Shown here: piece after piece, positions 11,283-22,739 of the stretch | Numbering within the stretch: position 1 is the stretch's first letter | How the letters are laid out: every line of letters begins with the position of its first letter | NCBI GenBank assembly: GCA_950295325.1 | Contig: OX485804.1 | Coordinates: 24,740,001 to 24,800,000, forward strand | Direction: 5' to 3' | DNA: 60,000 nucleotides | Source of the DNA: Polytrichum commune | Lineage: Eukaryota; Streptophyta; Polytrichopsida; Polytrichales; Polytrichaceae | Notes under the pieces: model-generated | Seen by the model: the letters and a program-made list of their open reading frames with translations, nothing else | Databases searched by the model: none | Told to the model about the DNA's origin: nothing | Made by a program: the position numbers and the translations under genes

Positions 11283-11790
11283 AAAATGATGTTAACAATG
11301 TGCACAATATGTTTTTGAGCATTTTGAGTTCAATATTTATCATATTGCTTTGAATTTCATATTGTTGAAAATCTATTGGAATTATGTTTCTTTTGGTGGT
11401 AGTTTTCTCAATTATAAGTTGTATTGGCAAAGTTATGACCATTTGAAGGTTGGTTGAGTTTTAGAAGTTGATTTCAAGACAACAATGTGCCTTTGCACAT
11501 TTTGATGTCGGTTCTAATCTGATCATTCTAGTTTGCATATGTTGGAAAAGCTATTGAATTTTTGCTTCTTTTGGTGATAGTTTTGCTCAATTTTGAGTTG
11601 TATGGGTAGAGTTATGACCATTTGAAGGTTGGTGGAGTTTTAAAAGTTGATTCCAAGACAACAATCTACTTTTGCACATTGTGAGGTCAATTCTAATCCG
11701 ATCATTCTACTTAACATATTATTGGAAAGCTAATCAAATAACGCATCATTTGGTGGTAGTTTTGCTCAATTTTCACAAAGGTATGACTAT
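11283..11790. repeat. About 179-bp tandem repeat, nearly three units
   Basis: The word GTTATGACCATTTGAAGGTTGG at about 11432 recurs at about 11611, a period of 179 bp, with a decayed version near 11781. Other blocks line up with the same period, such as CAAGACAACAAT followed by TTTGCACATT. Units are partial at both ends. The monomer length is nucleosome-like, as in plant satellites. Confidence 0.8.
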
Positions 11791-12164
11791 AATGGATGAT
11801 GTTTGAATTGTACCCCAATTTGTTTTATTGTGAAATGGCTACATCAATGGACTATGGATACCTTCTTCAAGTCCACGTAGACTTCATGAGAAATTTGCAT
11901 ATTTATAAAGACATCTAAAAGAATACTTATTTTATATATGTGACCAAATATCCAAGGTGGGTATTCATGAGGTACCTTGTTATTGTGACAAAGAGATCCA
12001 ATTTGCCATATCATTGAATTTGTGACACCTCAATAATATGACGATTTTCTCATGTCCCAAACGTGGCATGTTAAAGAAGTAGGACTGTAGTTCCACATAA
12101 CTTTTGACCATAAATTGTCAAGTAGGTCTATGTTGAAATGAGTCTAGGGGCCTTCACCATCCAT
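11791..12164. other. Intergenic, no gene seen
   Basis: No coding frame or repeat boundary recognised. Confidence 0.35.
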
Positions 12165-12447
12165 TCCAATGAACGGGAGAATCGACAGCTGGTTATAGAT
12201 GAATTGGTTGAATTCGAGAAATGACCACTTCAAAATCAAGACTTTAAGAAAAAACACCAATCAATTTAGAGGAATTTATAGAAAATTCTTCCATTCAACC
12301 AAAAAATTCAATCTCAACTTTTAAGAATTTAAAAAATTAAAATTAAAATTAAAATTAAAACAAACATGAAGATGTCAACATGTAACCATTTGATATTGGA
12401 AACATTGGGATCTTGACCAGTTATGCCCAAAAATCTTCCTGGACAAA
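12165..12447. mobile_element. Diverged copy of the MITE at 52617-52840
   Basis: The order of matching blocks follows the element at 52617-52840: ACGGGAGAATCGACAGCTGG, then GAATTGGTTGAATTCGAGAA, TTTAGAGGAATTTAT, GATGTCAACATGTAACC and finally TTATGCCCAAAAATCTTCC. An AAAATT-type expansion (about 12331-12360) interrupts it. The ends are decayed and no target duplication is visible. Confidence 0.55.
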
Positions 12448-13153
12448 GGTCAAGTGTCTAACTTAGGATCTGGATCAAGTACCCTAAACTCTAAACCCTA
12501 AACCTACTTGTGCACAATTTTGTAGCCCAAGCACCCGTGTTAAGTATGAATACAATCTTCAAGTCACTTTGCCAATCAAATTGTTTTATCGAGAAGAAAG
12601 AAACACCATAAATGTTGAATGTGCATCCAATCTTGTTCAATTTGTTCTAGTTTAGAGATCGAATTATACCAATAGTGTTGTTCGTTGAGTCTCTAGGTCA
12701 AACTCTAGGTGAGTTGCTTAATAGGTGAGTTTTAGAGCTTGAACGTAAAGTCGTCCAAGGACTCTTCCAAGGACTTTACGATGAACTCATTATCAAAGAG
12801 TCTTCCTTAGGGAATTAATGAAAATCCCTTATGGATAGTAGAAGTATAATTGCTTTGAAACAACTTTGCAAAATCTATGAAGGTTGCATGTTATGATTTT
12901 TTTGTTTTTGTTTTAAAATTTCACGTACATTCTTCACAGTTTTGGAGATCTATGGATTTTGTTTTATTTTTAATCTTCAAGGTATTTAGCATGCATGAAA
13001 GTGTAAAAAGTTATTGGAAGCATTGCTTTAGGCTCAGTTATCTTACGGATGCACACGTGATACATGGAGAGTTTTCCAAGTCTAGTCTTTAAATAGGCTT
13101 GTTAGTGTAACCTTTTGAATATTTTAAAATGAGACTTGCTCAACGTTGACTTG
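12448..13153. other. Intergenic, no gene seen
   Basis: Includes a degenerate telomere-like CCCTAAACTCTAAACCCTAA patch near 12482. A 71-codon frame at 12877-13092 has no family features and is taken as chance. Confidence 0.4.
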
Positions 13154-13536
13154 CTACACCAAATATGATATTTAGTGTCATATGGTATTTTATGTCACTA
13201 TGGTAACCTTTCAGATGACACCTATTATGAATAAATATTGTGAACAAATATTGTCATGGATGATGAATGACTTCATCCATTGGCCAAAATACTACCTTCT
13301 ATTGTCAGCAACTTGTGATGAAATATTGTGATGGATGATTGAAAGTTGGATGAAAAATCACTTTAAAGGAACAGTAATTGCAACACTGTGAATTTATAAT
13401 TCCCCCAAAAAATTTACAAGGAATGACAAATAATGTTGGGTTAACAATTGGCATTAGTGACACTATACCATGGTTTGCAATTAGTATTGAGTAAGACAAT
13501 TAGAATTGGTGATACTAAATAGCATATTTAGTGTAG
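13154..13536. mobile_element. CACTA-like MITE, second copy
   Basis: The left end CTACACCAAATATG (13154) mirrors the right end CATATTTAGTGTAG ending at 13536. It shares the terminal CTACACTAAATA motif with the elements at 7830 and 34092. Internal GTGTCA/TGACAC words recur near both ends. It is noncoding. Confidence 0.55.
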
Positions 13537-13716
13537 TAGTTCCAAACCCCTAAATGCTAGGAGGCCATAATTGGCCAAAATGAGAGTGTTAGTCAAAGGT
13601 TTGGATAAGCTAATTTTATCTAAATGCCTTGATTTTATGATATGTTGTGGCTTTTCACATACGAGCTTGCGGTTATGATCAAGATAGAGCATCCCTCATT
13701 TGTGGCAACACTAAAT

Positions 13717-13717
<1 letters not shown>

Positions 13718-13747
<30 letters not shown>
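13718..13747. repeat. (CT)n microsatellite
   Basis: About fifteen uninterrupted CT units. Confidence 0.95.
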
Positions 13748-13748
<1 letters not shown>

Positions 13749-13989
13749 GGTTTGATTTGAACCAACTGACACCACTCAGTAATTTATACCCTAAAAGGTT
13801 TTACCTTGGTACTAGGCAATGGCCAACTAAGGATGAACGACCATAGATATGAAGGTGCGAATCTACGGTCCTAAATGATTACCTAATCATATATTAAGAG
13901 GAAGCCCACTTGAGTACTTCCTTTCCAAGAGTAAACCGTGGAAGCAGTTTACCTTAGGTAATTTTTGTGATTAGGGTAAACAAGGTGGG

Positions 13990-14240
13990 AGCTTGTTGAA
14001 AGTGAAAGTGACTTACTACAAGCTGTGGATTCTCAAATGGCCAAAGAACAGGTAGAATACTCATTGAGAATAGTGAGTATTTCGGGATACAAAATGTATG
14101 ATTATGCCTCATGTATTTGTGTGACATAGATAACAATTGGGTTATGTTGTTATTCACCTCGTGTACGTTACTAACCCTCTCCGTGGATTTGGTTGGTGGC
14201 ATGGGCACAGGTGAGGCAGACCCTTCACAAGATTGACGGC
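13990..14240 (+). repeat. Six-copy dispersed block, copy i
   Basis: Matches the reverse complement of 43286-43500 over most of its length and shares a core of about 110 bp with blocks near 20285, 41826, 45556 and 51062. The core runs from GTGACATAGATAACAA to GGCATGGGCACAGGTGAGG. In this orientation one frame stays open through the core. Confidence 0.7.
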
Positions 14241-15132
14241 CTTATTAGGTTTTGTATACCATCTTATTACGAAATAGTGTGTATAGAGGAAGTAAACATT
14301 CCACAAGTTAGAAGGCATGTTTTACAATGCTACCTTGTTAATGACTTTGAAAGGCTATTAGGTAGTCATGTTGTGAGCCCAAAATGGTGCCCACATGTGG
14401 TGATTAACTCTTCGAAACCAATTTTAGTTTGACTTTGATGTGTTATGATTATTCACAAAACATAAAAAGAGTGAAGTGTGGTTTGGATTTAAGTTTAGGC
14501 TTTAGAATGTGTTGTGTGATTATTTCAAGGTTGAATTCAATAAGAGGATGCCTTGATTATGTGAGTAGGGGGTAAGGTGAGGCAAGGTGAGCTCCGCGGG
14601 TTAAATGCCCACTTTTGGATCCACTTTGTTAGTTTAGGAAGAAGGAAGCTTGGTGGAAGGGGATTAATCCCTACTTTGAAGGTGAAGGTTAAGGGATTGT
14701 GATTGGAGGTGCTAATCCTCTCACCCTATCCTCACCTTTCTCTCCCTCTCCCTCTCTCTCCCTCTTTGCTACTTAAGGTGTTTTCTCTCTCATTTTCCTC
14801 TCTCTCCATCAAGCGGTCTCAAGGGAGCAAGCTCTTAAGAGCTTGAGCCACGTGTGTGGGACATTAGTTTTTAGTGAAGTTAATTAGTTAAGCTCTCTCT
14901 CCCAATACCTCCCAAGTGAGTGAGCTCTTAGAGCTAAGATTGCACGTGGTGATTAGGTAGTAGTTAGTGAAATTAGTGTGTTAGATTAGTTCATGACTTA
15001 GGAGCAAAGAACAAAAGAAGAAGAAGAAGGACCTAGAAAACATTTGTTTAGTAGATGAAGGGGTTTGTATTAAGGTGCAACTAGTAGCTGGGTTGCCTAT
15101 TTAGGCGTTGGAACTTTGTGGGATTAGGCTGC
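14241..15132. other. Intergenic, pyrimidine-rich patch before the minisatellite
   Basis: Contains a CTCTCC-rich stretch at about 14738-14765 and two related short blocks carrying GAGCTCTTAGAGCT-like words near 14835 and 14925. No coding frame is convincing. It may belong to a larger repetitive element that includes the minisatellite. Confidence 0.4.
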
Positions 15133-15726
15133 TGGGCAGCTGGACTGAACTCGATTTAGTTGTTGCGGGGCAGCTGAGCCTGAATCTACTTAGTTGCTGT
15201 TGGGCAGCTGGGACTGAAATCTACTTAGTTGTTGCTGGGCAGCTGGACTGAACTCGACTTAGTTGCTGCTGGGCAGCTAGACTGAACTCGACTTAGTTGT
15301 TGCTGGGCAACTGAGCCTGAATCTACTTAGTTGCTGCTGGGCAGCTGGACTGAACTCGACTTAGTTGCTGCTGGGCAGCTAGACTGAACTCGACTTAGTT
15401 GTTGCTGGGCAGCTGAGCCTGAATCTACTTAGTTGCTGCTGGGCAGCTGGACTGAACTCGACTTAGTTGCTGCTGGGCAGCTGGGACTGAAATCTACTTA
15501 GTTGCTGCTGGGCAGCTGAGCCTGAATCTACTTAGTTGCTGCTGGGCAGCTGGGACTGAAATCTACTTAGTTGCTGCTGGGCAGCTGAGCCTGAATCTAC
15601 TTAGTTGCTGCTGGGCAGCTGGGACTGAAATCTACTTAGTTGATGCTGGGCAGCTGGACTGAACTCGACTTAGTTGCTGCCCTAGTTGCTGCTGGCAGCT
15701 GAGACTGAATCTACTTAGTTGTTGCT
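15133..15726. repeat. 34-35-bp minisatellite, about 17 units
   Basis: Each unit is built on GGGCAGCTG...CTTAGTTGCTGCT. Three main middles alternate: A (GACTGAACTCGA), B (AGCCTGAATCTA) and C (GGACTGAAATCTA), with an A variant having CTAGACTG. The order is A-B-C-A-A'-B-A-A'-B-A-C-B-C-B-C-A, then a diverged last unit. No frame stays open across it. Confidence 0.95.
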
Positions 15727-16477
15727 TCCATGTTAACCAAGGGATTGCCGGTAAATAGGCCGGATTTGGACCAATAGGTTAATTAGCCGGGTGGTCGGTT
15801 TAGCAAGCCGAGGCTAGGATAAAGTAGAGGGTGCCACTAAAAACTAGTCATGAGGGTGTTAGACTAATTGTAGATTATAATAGTTCCTAGACAAGTGTTA
15901 AAGCTCAATAGGATAGGTGATGTGTGTGTGGAAGTCACACGTGATTGCATATAACATTGACTATGAAGTAAAGTGTTTCTTAACACTTTCACACTCCCAA
16001 GTCAACATAAATCAAGTGCACAAGTGATGGAGAATGTTAACAACTCTAGCGATGGCCAGACAAAGGAAATCAAGACTAAGGGTGCAAGGGGAATTTCCTT
16101 GAGGGCATGTGTGGCCAAAGCCGCGGGTTGGACTCTTGAGAAATCAAACTCTACTATAAGCCAAGAGGCTAATATTAATAAAGCACGGTGAATTAAGGTG
16201 ACATGAATGCCTTGGGATGTGAAGGGAGCATTTTCAATACACAAACAATACATGTGATTCTCAAAACCATCACCCGGACTAGGACGCTTAAGGGTGGTGG
16301 GTTTGGCCTCACACATGTTAAACTTGACTTTGCATATGTTGGACTTAAGTTACAAATTGGTTTGGAAAGGATATACACTTGCAAACCGTAGTGGTGTGAA
16401 TACTCCAAGGTTATACATATTGCAAGTATTTTCAAAATGCTCCAAAGTGTAAAGGTTAAAGTGTGCAATGTACTAAC
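15727..16477. other. Intergenic, no gene seen
   Basis: A 72-codon frame at 15973-16191 and overlapping minus-strand frames of 104 and 138 codons show no family features. Their overlap on opposite strands argues against coding. Confidence 0.4.
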
Positions 16478-16568
16478 ATGGAGGGAAGATCCCACCCACC
16501 CTCCCAGGTTTTGATAGATACATAGATATATGAAAGAATGGAATGGCCTCTTGACAAAGAGGATGTTG
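16478..16568 (+). repeat. Short repeat shared with 42888-42985 (inverted)
   Basis: GATCCCACCCACCCTCCCAG and the following block with GATACATAGATAT and GGCCTCTTGACAAAGAGGATG match the reverse complement of the DNA next to the SINE at 42517-42882. This copy lacks the SINE, so it resembles the pre-insertion sequence. Confidence 0.65.
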
Positions 16569-18294
16569 TAGAAAGAAATATGCTTGAAAGTAAGCATAGC
16601 TTCACTCAAGAAATGCCCAACTCTCTTAGATTTGAAAAATGTAGAAACTATTTTTTTGGAATTTGGACAGTATCTCTAGCTTACAAAATATTCCCAAAGT
16701 TTCACCATTTGGAATTTCTAGTGTATTTGTCCCTCCAACTAGTTGTTTGAGGAGGTTTAGATGGCAACTGTTGAGGGCATATCTTTCTTTGATTTTAACA
16801 ACAATCTACTAAATATTTTGTCAATTGTGGTCATATTCTCTATGCCACATCTACCATTGGGATATGAATTTTGAGGTTATGAGGTTCACAAGTATCCCAA
16901 CGAAATGATTGGGATTTGACCCAACAATGACCAGTTTCCATAGCAAGGACCCTCAAAATTCCAAAATATGACATTTTTGGAGTAGTTCTAAGTTGCATAT
17001 GGTTGGTGATTATAATATCTTTCTAATGATGGTTTATAGAAGTCAATACACCCAAGAAAAGTACAAATCTTGATAGGAAACAATGGTACAAAATTAACCC
17101 TTTGTTGATGACTCATTACATAATGAAATTATCATATCCATAGATACTTGGACAACTGCAAAGTTGTGGAGTATTGTTTACTACATGTCCTATACACTAA
17201 TAGGGTTAGATTGGGTATAAACTTGTTGGATGTACTTGTAAAGATTGTCAAAGTTTTGACATGCACAAAGGAACTTCCAAGATCATTTTGGGGTGGCCAA
17301 CGGGTAGGCAATTAGGGGTTAATGACACATGGAGTTGTGTGAGTGTGTCTTCTTACTTACAATAAGAAGAAATTTAATACCGACACACTCATCATTTTGG
17401 GAGAGATTACCCACTTTCTACAGTCCAATTTAAATGTTATTATTAGATTAGTAATGAACATGTTCTTTTTCTACAAAATGCTCAAAGATTAGTGTTAAGT
17501 CACACTACTTAACCTTTTATTGCCCATGATGACCCAAGGGATCATCTCCTACTGAAATAATGTTTTACACCGTGGCCTCACACCATCATGTGGCTTCCCA
17601 CTTGGCATTTTGATTCTTATTTAGTTCAAAGAAGATATATGCGCTAGTCCCATGGGATTTCAATTTGATATGAAGGAGAATGATTCTTTGAGGTGTACTT
17701 GATCCTCTTAGAAGGTCACTAAGATTTCAGCAAGGAGGCAAGTTTTCTTGCTCATTGGTGTTGCTCATTGTAAGAATCAACATTCTTTAGTAGTTTGGGT
17801 AGCACCCGAAGCAAACAACCTTCAAAGATGGCATTCAAGTTCAATATGAGAGACACTCATCATCAGGTCAATGAAATTTGATCACCTCTAGGAGGAGGGA
17901 AGCTAAAAGATGAGCGACCAACAATAACACATGACCGGTGAGTGCATGGGGGTGGTGAGTGGTAACATGTGAATGATGAGCATATGAGCAATAACATGTG
18001 GTGAGCAATAACATGTGAGCGACAAATCCAATCTTAGCATATTTTAATGGGTTTAGGATCACCATTATAAATTTGGTTACTTGGTTATATTTGATTATAT
18101 ATAAATAACAAATATTTTAGATAATACAAATGATGGGTGCATATTACCATGTACATGTGGAAACACTTTCAATCAAATGTTGAATTCTATTATAACGTTC
18201 CAATACATTTGTATGGGCAATCAAATAACTTTCCATACATAAATGTCACTCAATGACAATTCAAAACAATATGGTGAACATTACACTAGCTTCA
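16569..18294. other. Intergenic, no gene seen apart from a small tandem repeat
   Basis: A short tandem motif TGAGCAATAACATGTG repeats with variation at 17954-18022. The rest shows no coding frame or MITE ends that I can define. Confidence 0.4.
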
Positions 18295-18591
18295 CTACTC
18301 ACGCTTAATGACTCCAGCCAACTGAAGGAGTTGCATGACCTCATTATAGGTATATGTTGGAGTGTGAATGAATTTGTTGTTGTCGTAATCAACTTTGTAT
18401 AGAGACCTAAATACATGGTAAAGGTGTTTGTAGGACACCCGTTTACCTTTCTTTCCCAAGGCTTGAGAGGACTTTTTTGTGAAGTCCGAGCACGTGCATA
18501 GGGAGATGTCATCAATTGTAACATGGTAGGCAAAGTCCTCCTTCGAGACAACGTTGATTATCACCCCAAATCTTGGAGATATCATTTTCAT
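18295..18591 (-). pseudogene. SWIM-type zinc-finger fragment, probably transposase-derived
   Basis: A 98-codon frame starts at ATG (18589-18591). Its middle reads CTCSDFTKKSSQALGKKG followed by VSYKHLYHVF. This fits the SWIM pattern C-x-C-xn-C-x-H except that the third ligand Cys is Tyr (Y-K-H). SWIM fingers sit near the C-terminus of MULE/FAR1-type transposases and bind zinc and DNA. The lost ligand, small size and repeat-rich setting point to a decayed transposon gene fragment. Nothing recognisable precedes it, because a stop codon lies just before the ATG. Confidence 0.6.
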
Positions 18592-19525
18592 TTAATCATC
18601 AAATTTGGTTGCTCGTTTTTATTATGTAATAGATACCGTGTATATCTACTCATGAAAAAAAAATGATAAAATTTTGACCCATTTTGGTGATGCAACTTAC
18701 AAAAAGTATCATTTTTTTTTTTGGTTGCACGTGGTGTTCAACTTTTCAATGGAGTGACCCCCCCCCCCCTCGGTGGCTAGGAACTATTAGCCGTCATCTA
18801 AATTGATTATTCCCACTTCTTTCAACCTTGTCTGAGGGTTCCACAAAACAACTCAAGCCTCTTAAGTAATGTTGTGTATTTTAGTACGTACATATCAACT
18901 TCATGTTTTAAATTGCAATGCATAAAACTTGTAGATCGTTCATGTTTTTCTAGGGTGGTTTTGAATATATGTTGTAAAAAAATAAAATTGGAAATGAAGT
19001 TTCTCCAATACTCTCCTTGTTAAATTATAGTTCAAAATGAGAAGAATCTTTTTTAAACAAATTTTGTCATTCTATGAAATAGTATAGTTTACATTGAAGC
19101 CACTAGGTAGGACAATAGTAGCCTTGCTCAAGGTACGAAGAAGTAATAAAGTCATGACTTAAGTATAAGTGATCTTCTACAAGGATCAAATTCACTTCGA
19201 AGCATCATTCTCCTTCACATCAATCAAAATCTAATGGGATTTGTGCCTTTCTCTTCTTGTAATATATATGAATCATCATGCTAAGTGGGAAGCTTGGATG
19301 ATGGTGTGAGGTGGCGGTCTAGAACACTCTTCCGGCATGACATGACCCCTTGGATCACCAGTGGCAATAAAGGCTTAAGCATGTCAACCCTATTCAATTT
19401 GTGATCTTGTATTGAACATATTTTATTTATGGGTATTGTGGACACATAACATATATGTGAATTAATTAAATAAATAAATCTAAAGGGAGGCATAGTATGA
19501 GCTACGTGCATATATAACACATTCA

Positions 19526-19529
<4 letters not shown>
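18592..19529. other. Intergenic, no gene seen
   Basis: Contains a T run near 18711-18722 and a C run near 18760-18769. No gene features. Confidence 0.4.

Positions 19530-19559
<30 letters not shown>
19530..19559. repeat. (GA)n microsatellite
   Basis: About fifteen GA units. Confidence 0.95.
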
Positions 19560-19561
<2 letters not shown>

Positions 19562-20415
19562 TGACTAATGTTGTTTTAATTAGAACTAATGTCATAATAG
19601 GATGATATGTCATCGCTATTGTAGAGTTATGTAAGGTAGTGACAACATACATCCCTTGCATAGAAGGGTCTTGGTAATTGAGTCATCTGTTAATTTTTGT
19701 TCTTCAACAAGTTAATTCAACCTCAAGGGTGGAAACTCATGCAATTACTTTATGTTGTCATTTATTGTTAGCAACTAAATGGTCAAGAACAAGATTCAAT
19801 TAAACAAAATGTATTGTCAATTATGAAATCCAAGTTCTTGTATTTGTGTCCATAGTTTTCTCAACCTTTCAATTGGTCACTGCAAAGAGGGTATAGGAGC
19901 TACTACCAAAAACATATACTCTAGCATATCAAGCCCAAAACTCATTTAAACCCACAATATAGTTCATTCTCAATTATGAATTATTGTCGCTATACACAAA
20001 GTTATCCCAACAATCTTTCTTTCTGGCCACTGCGACGAGGGCTCAAAAAAGTTCATCTCAATCAGAGCACTTATGTTTGGCTTAACGAGTCTCTAGTCAT
20101 TTTATTTCTAACTTCTTTATTCAACACCGACTGTTGTAGTTACAAAGTTTGTGTATATCATACGTTGGGAATCAATCAGAATGTAGAGAGAAATAACAAT
20201 GTAAAACAAGAAAGACAAACTCAAATTAAATATACCGAATTCAAATAATGATGTATCGGGAAATTGAAAAGAGCGGACAAGTCTTCGGAAGGTGTGCAAC
20301 ACTTGTAGAAAAAATCCTCACCTGTGTCCATGCTCCCCAAGAATACCACAAAGTACGTTAGCAGAGCGTACATCGAGTGTTATCATACCTCTTACTTGTT
20401 ATTGATATCAACTAG
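19560..20415 (+). repeat. Dispersed repeat, short version of 43780-45690
   Basis: The left side (ATTGTAGAGTTATGTAAGG... GACAACATACATCCCT) matches 43838-43890. The right side (TCTTCGGAAGGTGTGCAACA onwards, 20277-20415) matches 45555-45690. The interior is about 0.6 kb here versus about 1.7 kb in the other copy and is not clearly alignable, so this looks like a deletion derivative or a non-autonomous version. Copy ii of the six-copy block forms its right end. Confidence 0.55.
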
Positions 20416-20888
20416 GCTTTACCCCTTCCTCAAAGGTAGGCAATATACACCAACTCTACAACCACCATTACAAGCAGTTTATCATATTGATAGTAAAAAA
20501 AACAAAAAAGAGCGGAAACCCTGCTTTGGTAAGAGGCGCCGTGTGCTCTCGTTGTGTGCTCTTGCCCTGTTAGCAGCAAGGAGCCTTTAGCGACGGGAGT
20601 TGATCCAGTAAGTAGAGTGGATTCTTTCATGTTGAGGGTTATTAAAGTTCATTGTGGCATAGATCAACGTTTAGGATTTTGGAGTTTAGGGTTTAGGTAC
20701 AGGTGTAGCGGGGTTGTGAAATCGCCATATGTTGAGGTGCTTGAACATCATCCTTTGATTTCAATCTGTTGGGTGTGAGATTGGGTTTATTTAAAGGACT
20801 ATTTAATGAATTGATCAAAACATGAATTATAATACTCCAAGTCTCCAAACTAACCATAATGTTGGAAACACGTGACCTTGAAAACAAG
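20416..20888. other. Intergenic, no gene seen
   Basis: No coding frame or repeat end recognised. Confidence 0.35.
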
Positions 20889-21272
20889 GGCCGGTTCACA
20901 CTATGGCCAAACTTCGAGAGGAGAAGCGTTTGGACCAATGAAAATGCAGAAATGTCCAAAGTCCGTCCTCTCGGCCTTCACACTAGAGGCCGAAGTCCAA
21001 AGGACGTCGCCTCCAAAAGAGCCTAGGTGGCAGCACTTTTAGGAAGTTATGACACCAAGAGTTCGGCCTCTCGAGCAAAGTTTGGGTCGAGCAAAATGCT
21101 CGAACCAAACTTCCGTCGAGAGGCTGAACTTTTTTTTTCATTAAAATATTCAAAATCTGACATCTGATTATTTTAATATACTTTTTCATCCCAAAGGCTT
21201 CTCCTCTTGACATAGTTTGATCTAGAAAAGTGACGCTTCTCCTCTCGACTTGGGTATAGTGTGAACCGGCCC
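20889..21272 (+). mobile_element. Tourist-like MITE, copy 2 of 3
   Basis: Bounded by GGGCCGGTTCACACTATGG and its complement ending at 21272. The flanks are CAA and TAA, a target duplication with one mismatch. It has the same 384-bp length as copy 3 and is very similar to it. The internal 69-bp palindrome is at 21061-21129. Confidence 0.85.
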
Positions 21273-21763
21273 TAAAGCTTAACGACTAAGGATGGACCAC
21301 CAAAATGGATGTGATAACATTGGCCTACAAGCATGGCCCAATAATATATGCATTCTGTAATATGCATCTTTGCCATATAAGACCTTGAATCAACCAATGC
21401 CAAAAAAGGATTGAGAACCAAAAAAATGCATCCTCTTGGAGGGGAGGCGGGGGCCCTCAAGTGCATCCCCATCATGTAACAAGAAGGCTCCCACAACCCC
21501 CAAGCCACCAATAAAATATGCATCGTCATCATCATCATTGTACATTTCAATATATAATCAATCTATATAAAATTTGCATATTTTCATACATGTATTGATA
21601 TTTTATTTTATAAAAAAAACATGATATACACAAGATGTAAATGAGCTCTAAAGATTTTGATAGGTATATGACACAAAGACTATATTTTTTTTGGGCCCAT
21701 CGATTTAGTTTTTGTTGTTGTTGATAAACCTAGTTATAGATTGAACCCGCACTTATGAATTAA
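21273..21763. other. Intergenic, no gene seen
   Basis: Featureless AT-rich DNA apart from a G/C-rich patch at about 21437-21470. Confidence 0.35.
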
Positions 21764-22259
21764 GGGCCACTTCACACACGAGCCAAGAGCCGTGACCACG
21801 AAATTGTGATAGCCTAAAAGAAAGTGTCTGAAGGTTGTCCCAAGACACCTCCAAAATCATGTAGTGTGGTCACAAACCCTCAAGTGTAGTGTGAAGTCGT
21901 ATGCGACCGGACCCTCAATCATATGATATTTCAATGAATTTCTATTCATGCGGGTCGTCACACACATGATAAAATAGAATAAATCAACGGTTGTGAACAT
22001 TCAGAGTGTCACGGCCTCCTGGTTTCGTGTAAGGACCTACCTTCAAGAGGTGGTTTTTGATGGAAATAGTCCAAGTGACCATGAAACACGATCCATTCGA
22101 TGCCATGTAGGAATCCATGTAGACTTTACATCCATCTTGCATTCACTTACTATATTGGTCCCTCAAGAAGCGAACTTGGACCAGTTCCGCCTTTTCCACC
22201 AATGAGAGTGCTTAAAGTGTAGTGGTCACGGGCTCGCAGTCTCGTGTGTGAAGTGGCCC
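21764..22259. mobile_element. Tourist-like 496-bp MITE with perfect 19-bp TIRs
   Basis: GGGCCACTTCACACACGAG at 21764 is matched exactly in reverse complement at the right end (22241-22259). A TAA duplication flanks it (21761-21763 and 22260-22262). It is noncoding. A second, rearranged copy with an insertion lies at 52441-53155. Confidence 0.85.
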
Positions 22260-22739
22260 TAATATCCGAGACCATCGCCGCACCCTTTTCTTTCAACATG
22301 CCGCTATTGACGGTCGGCCGGCATGAATTCTTGGAACAGCAAATTCGTCACCATCTGTCCATAGTCTAGAGCATACAGTAGATATTGGTTGATGAGATAG
22401 AGCTTCGTCAGAACAAGGATGAAATCACCGTTGGTATGGATGAGAAGCCCATAGAGTTGGGGTTTAGGGTTCCACGCACGCATGCCTCCAGTTTTTTTTT
22501 TACTTCTCTCCGCTCCACTAATTCCATTCATCGATTGCGCATTCGATTTGTGTCGACGTTGTGCCCGTTTGAATTAGTTTCTCGATTGCTGCAGCAGGCT
22601 CGACTCGAGGTTGATCATGTTATAACGATGCCAGGGGCTGCGAATTGGTGCATCTTGAACCAGGATGAGGGGTTTAGAGTGATCGAAACATGAGGTGAAG
22701 GACCTCGGATGGTAGAATGTCAATTTCCCTGAACTCACA

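Noticed and set aside
14193-14432. 79-codon plus-strand frame as a small gene
   Set aside because: It overlaps the dispersed repeat block, and no domain or homologue is recognised.
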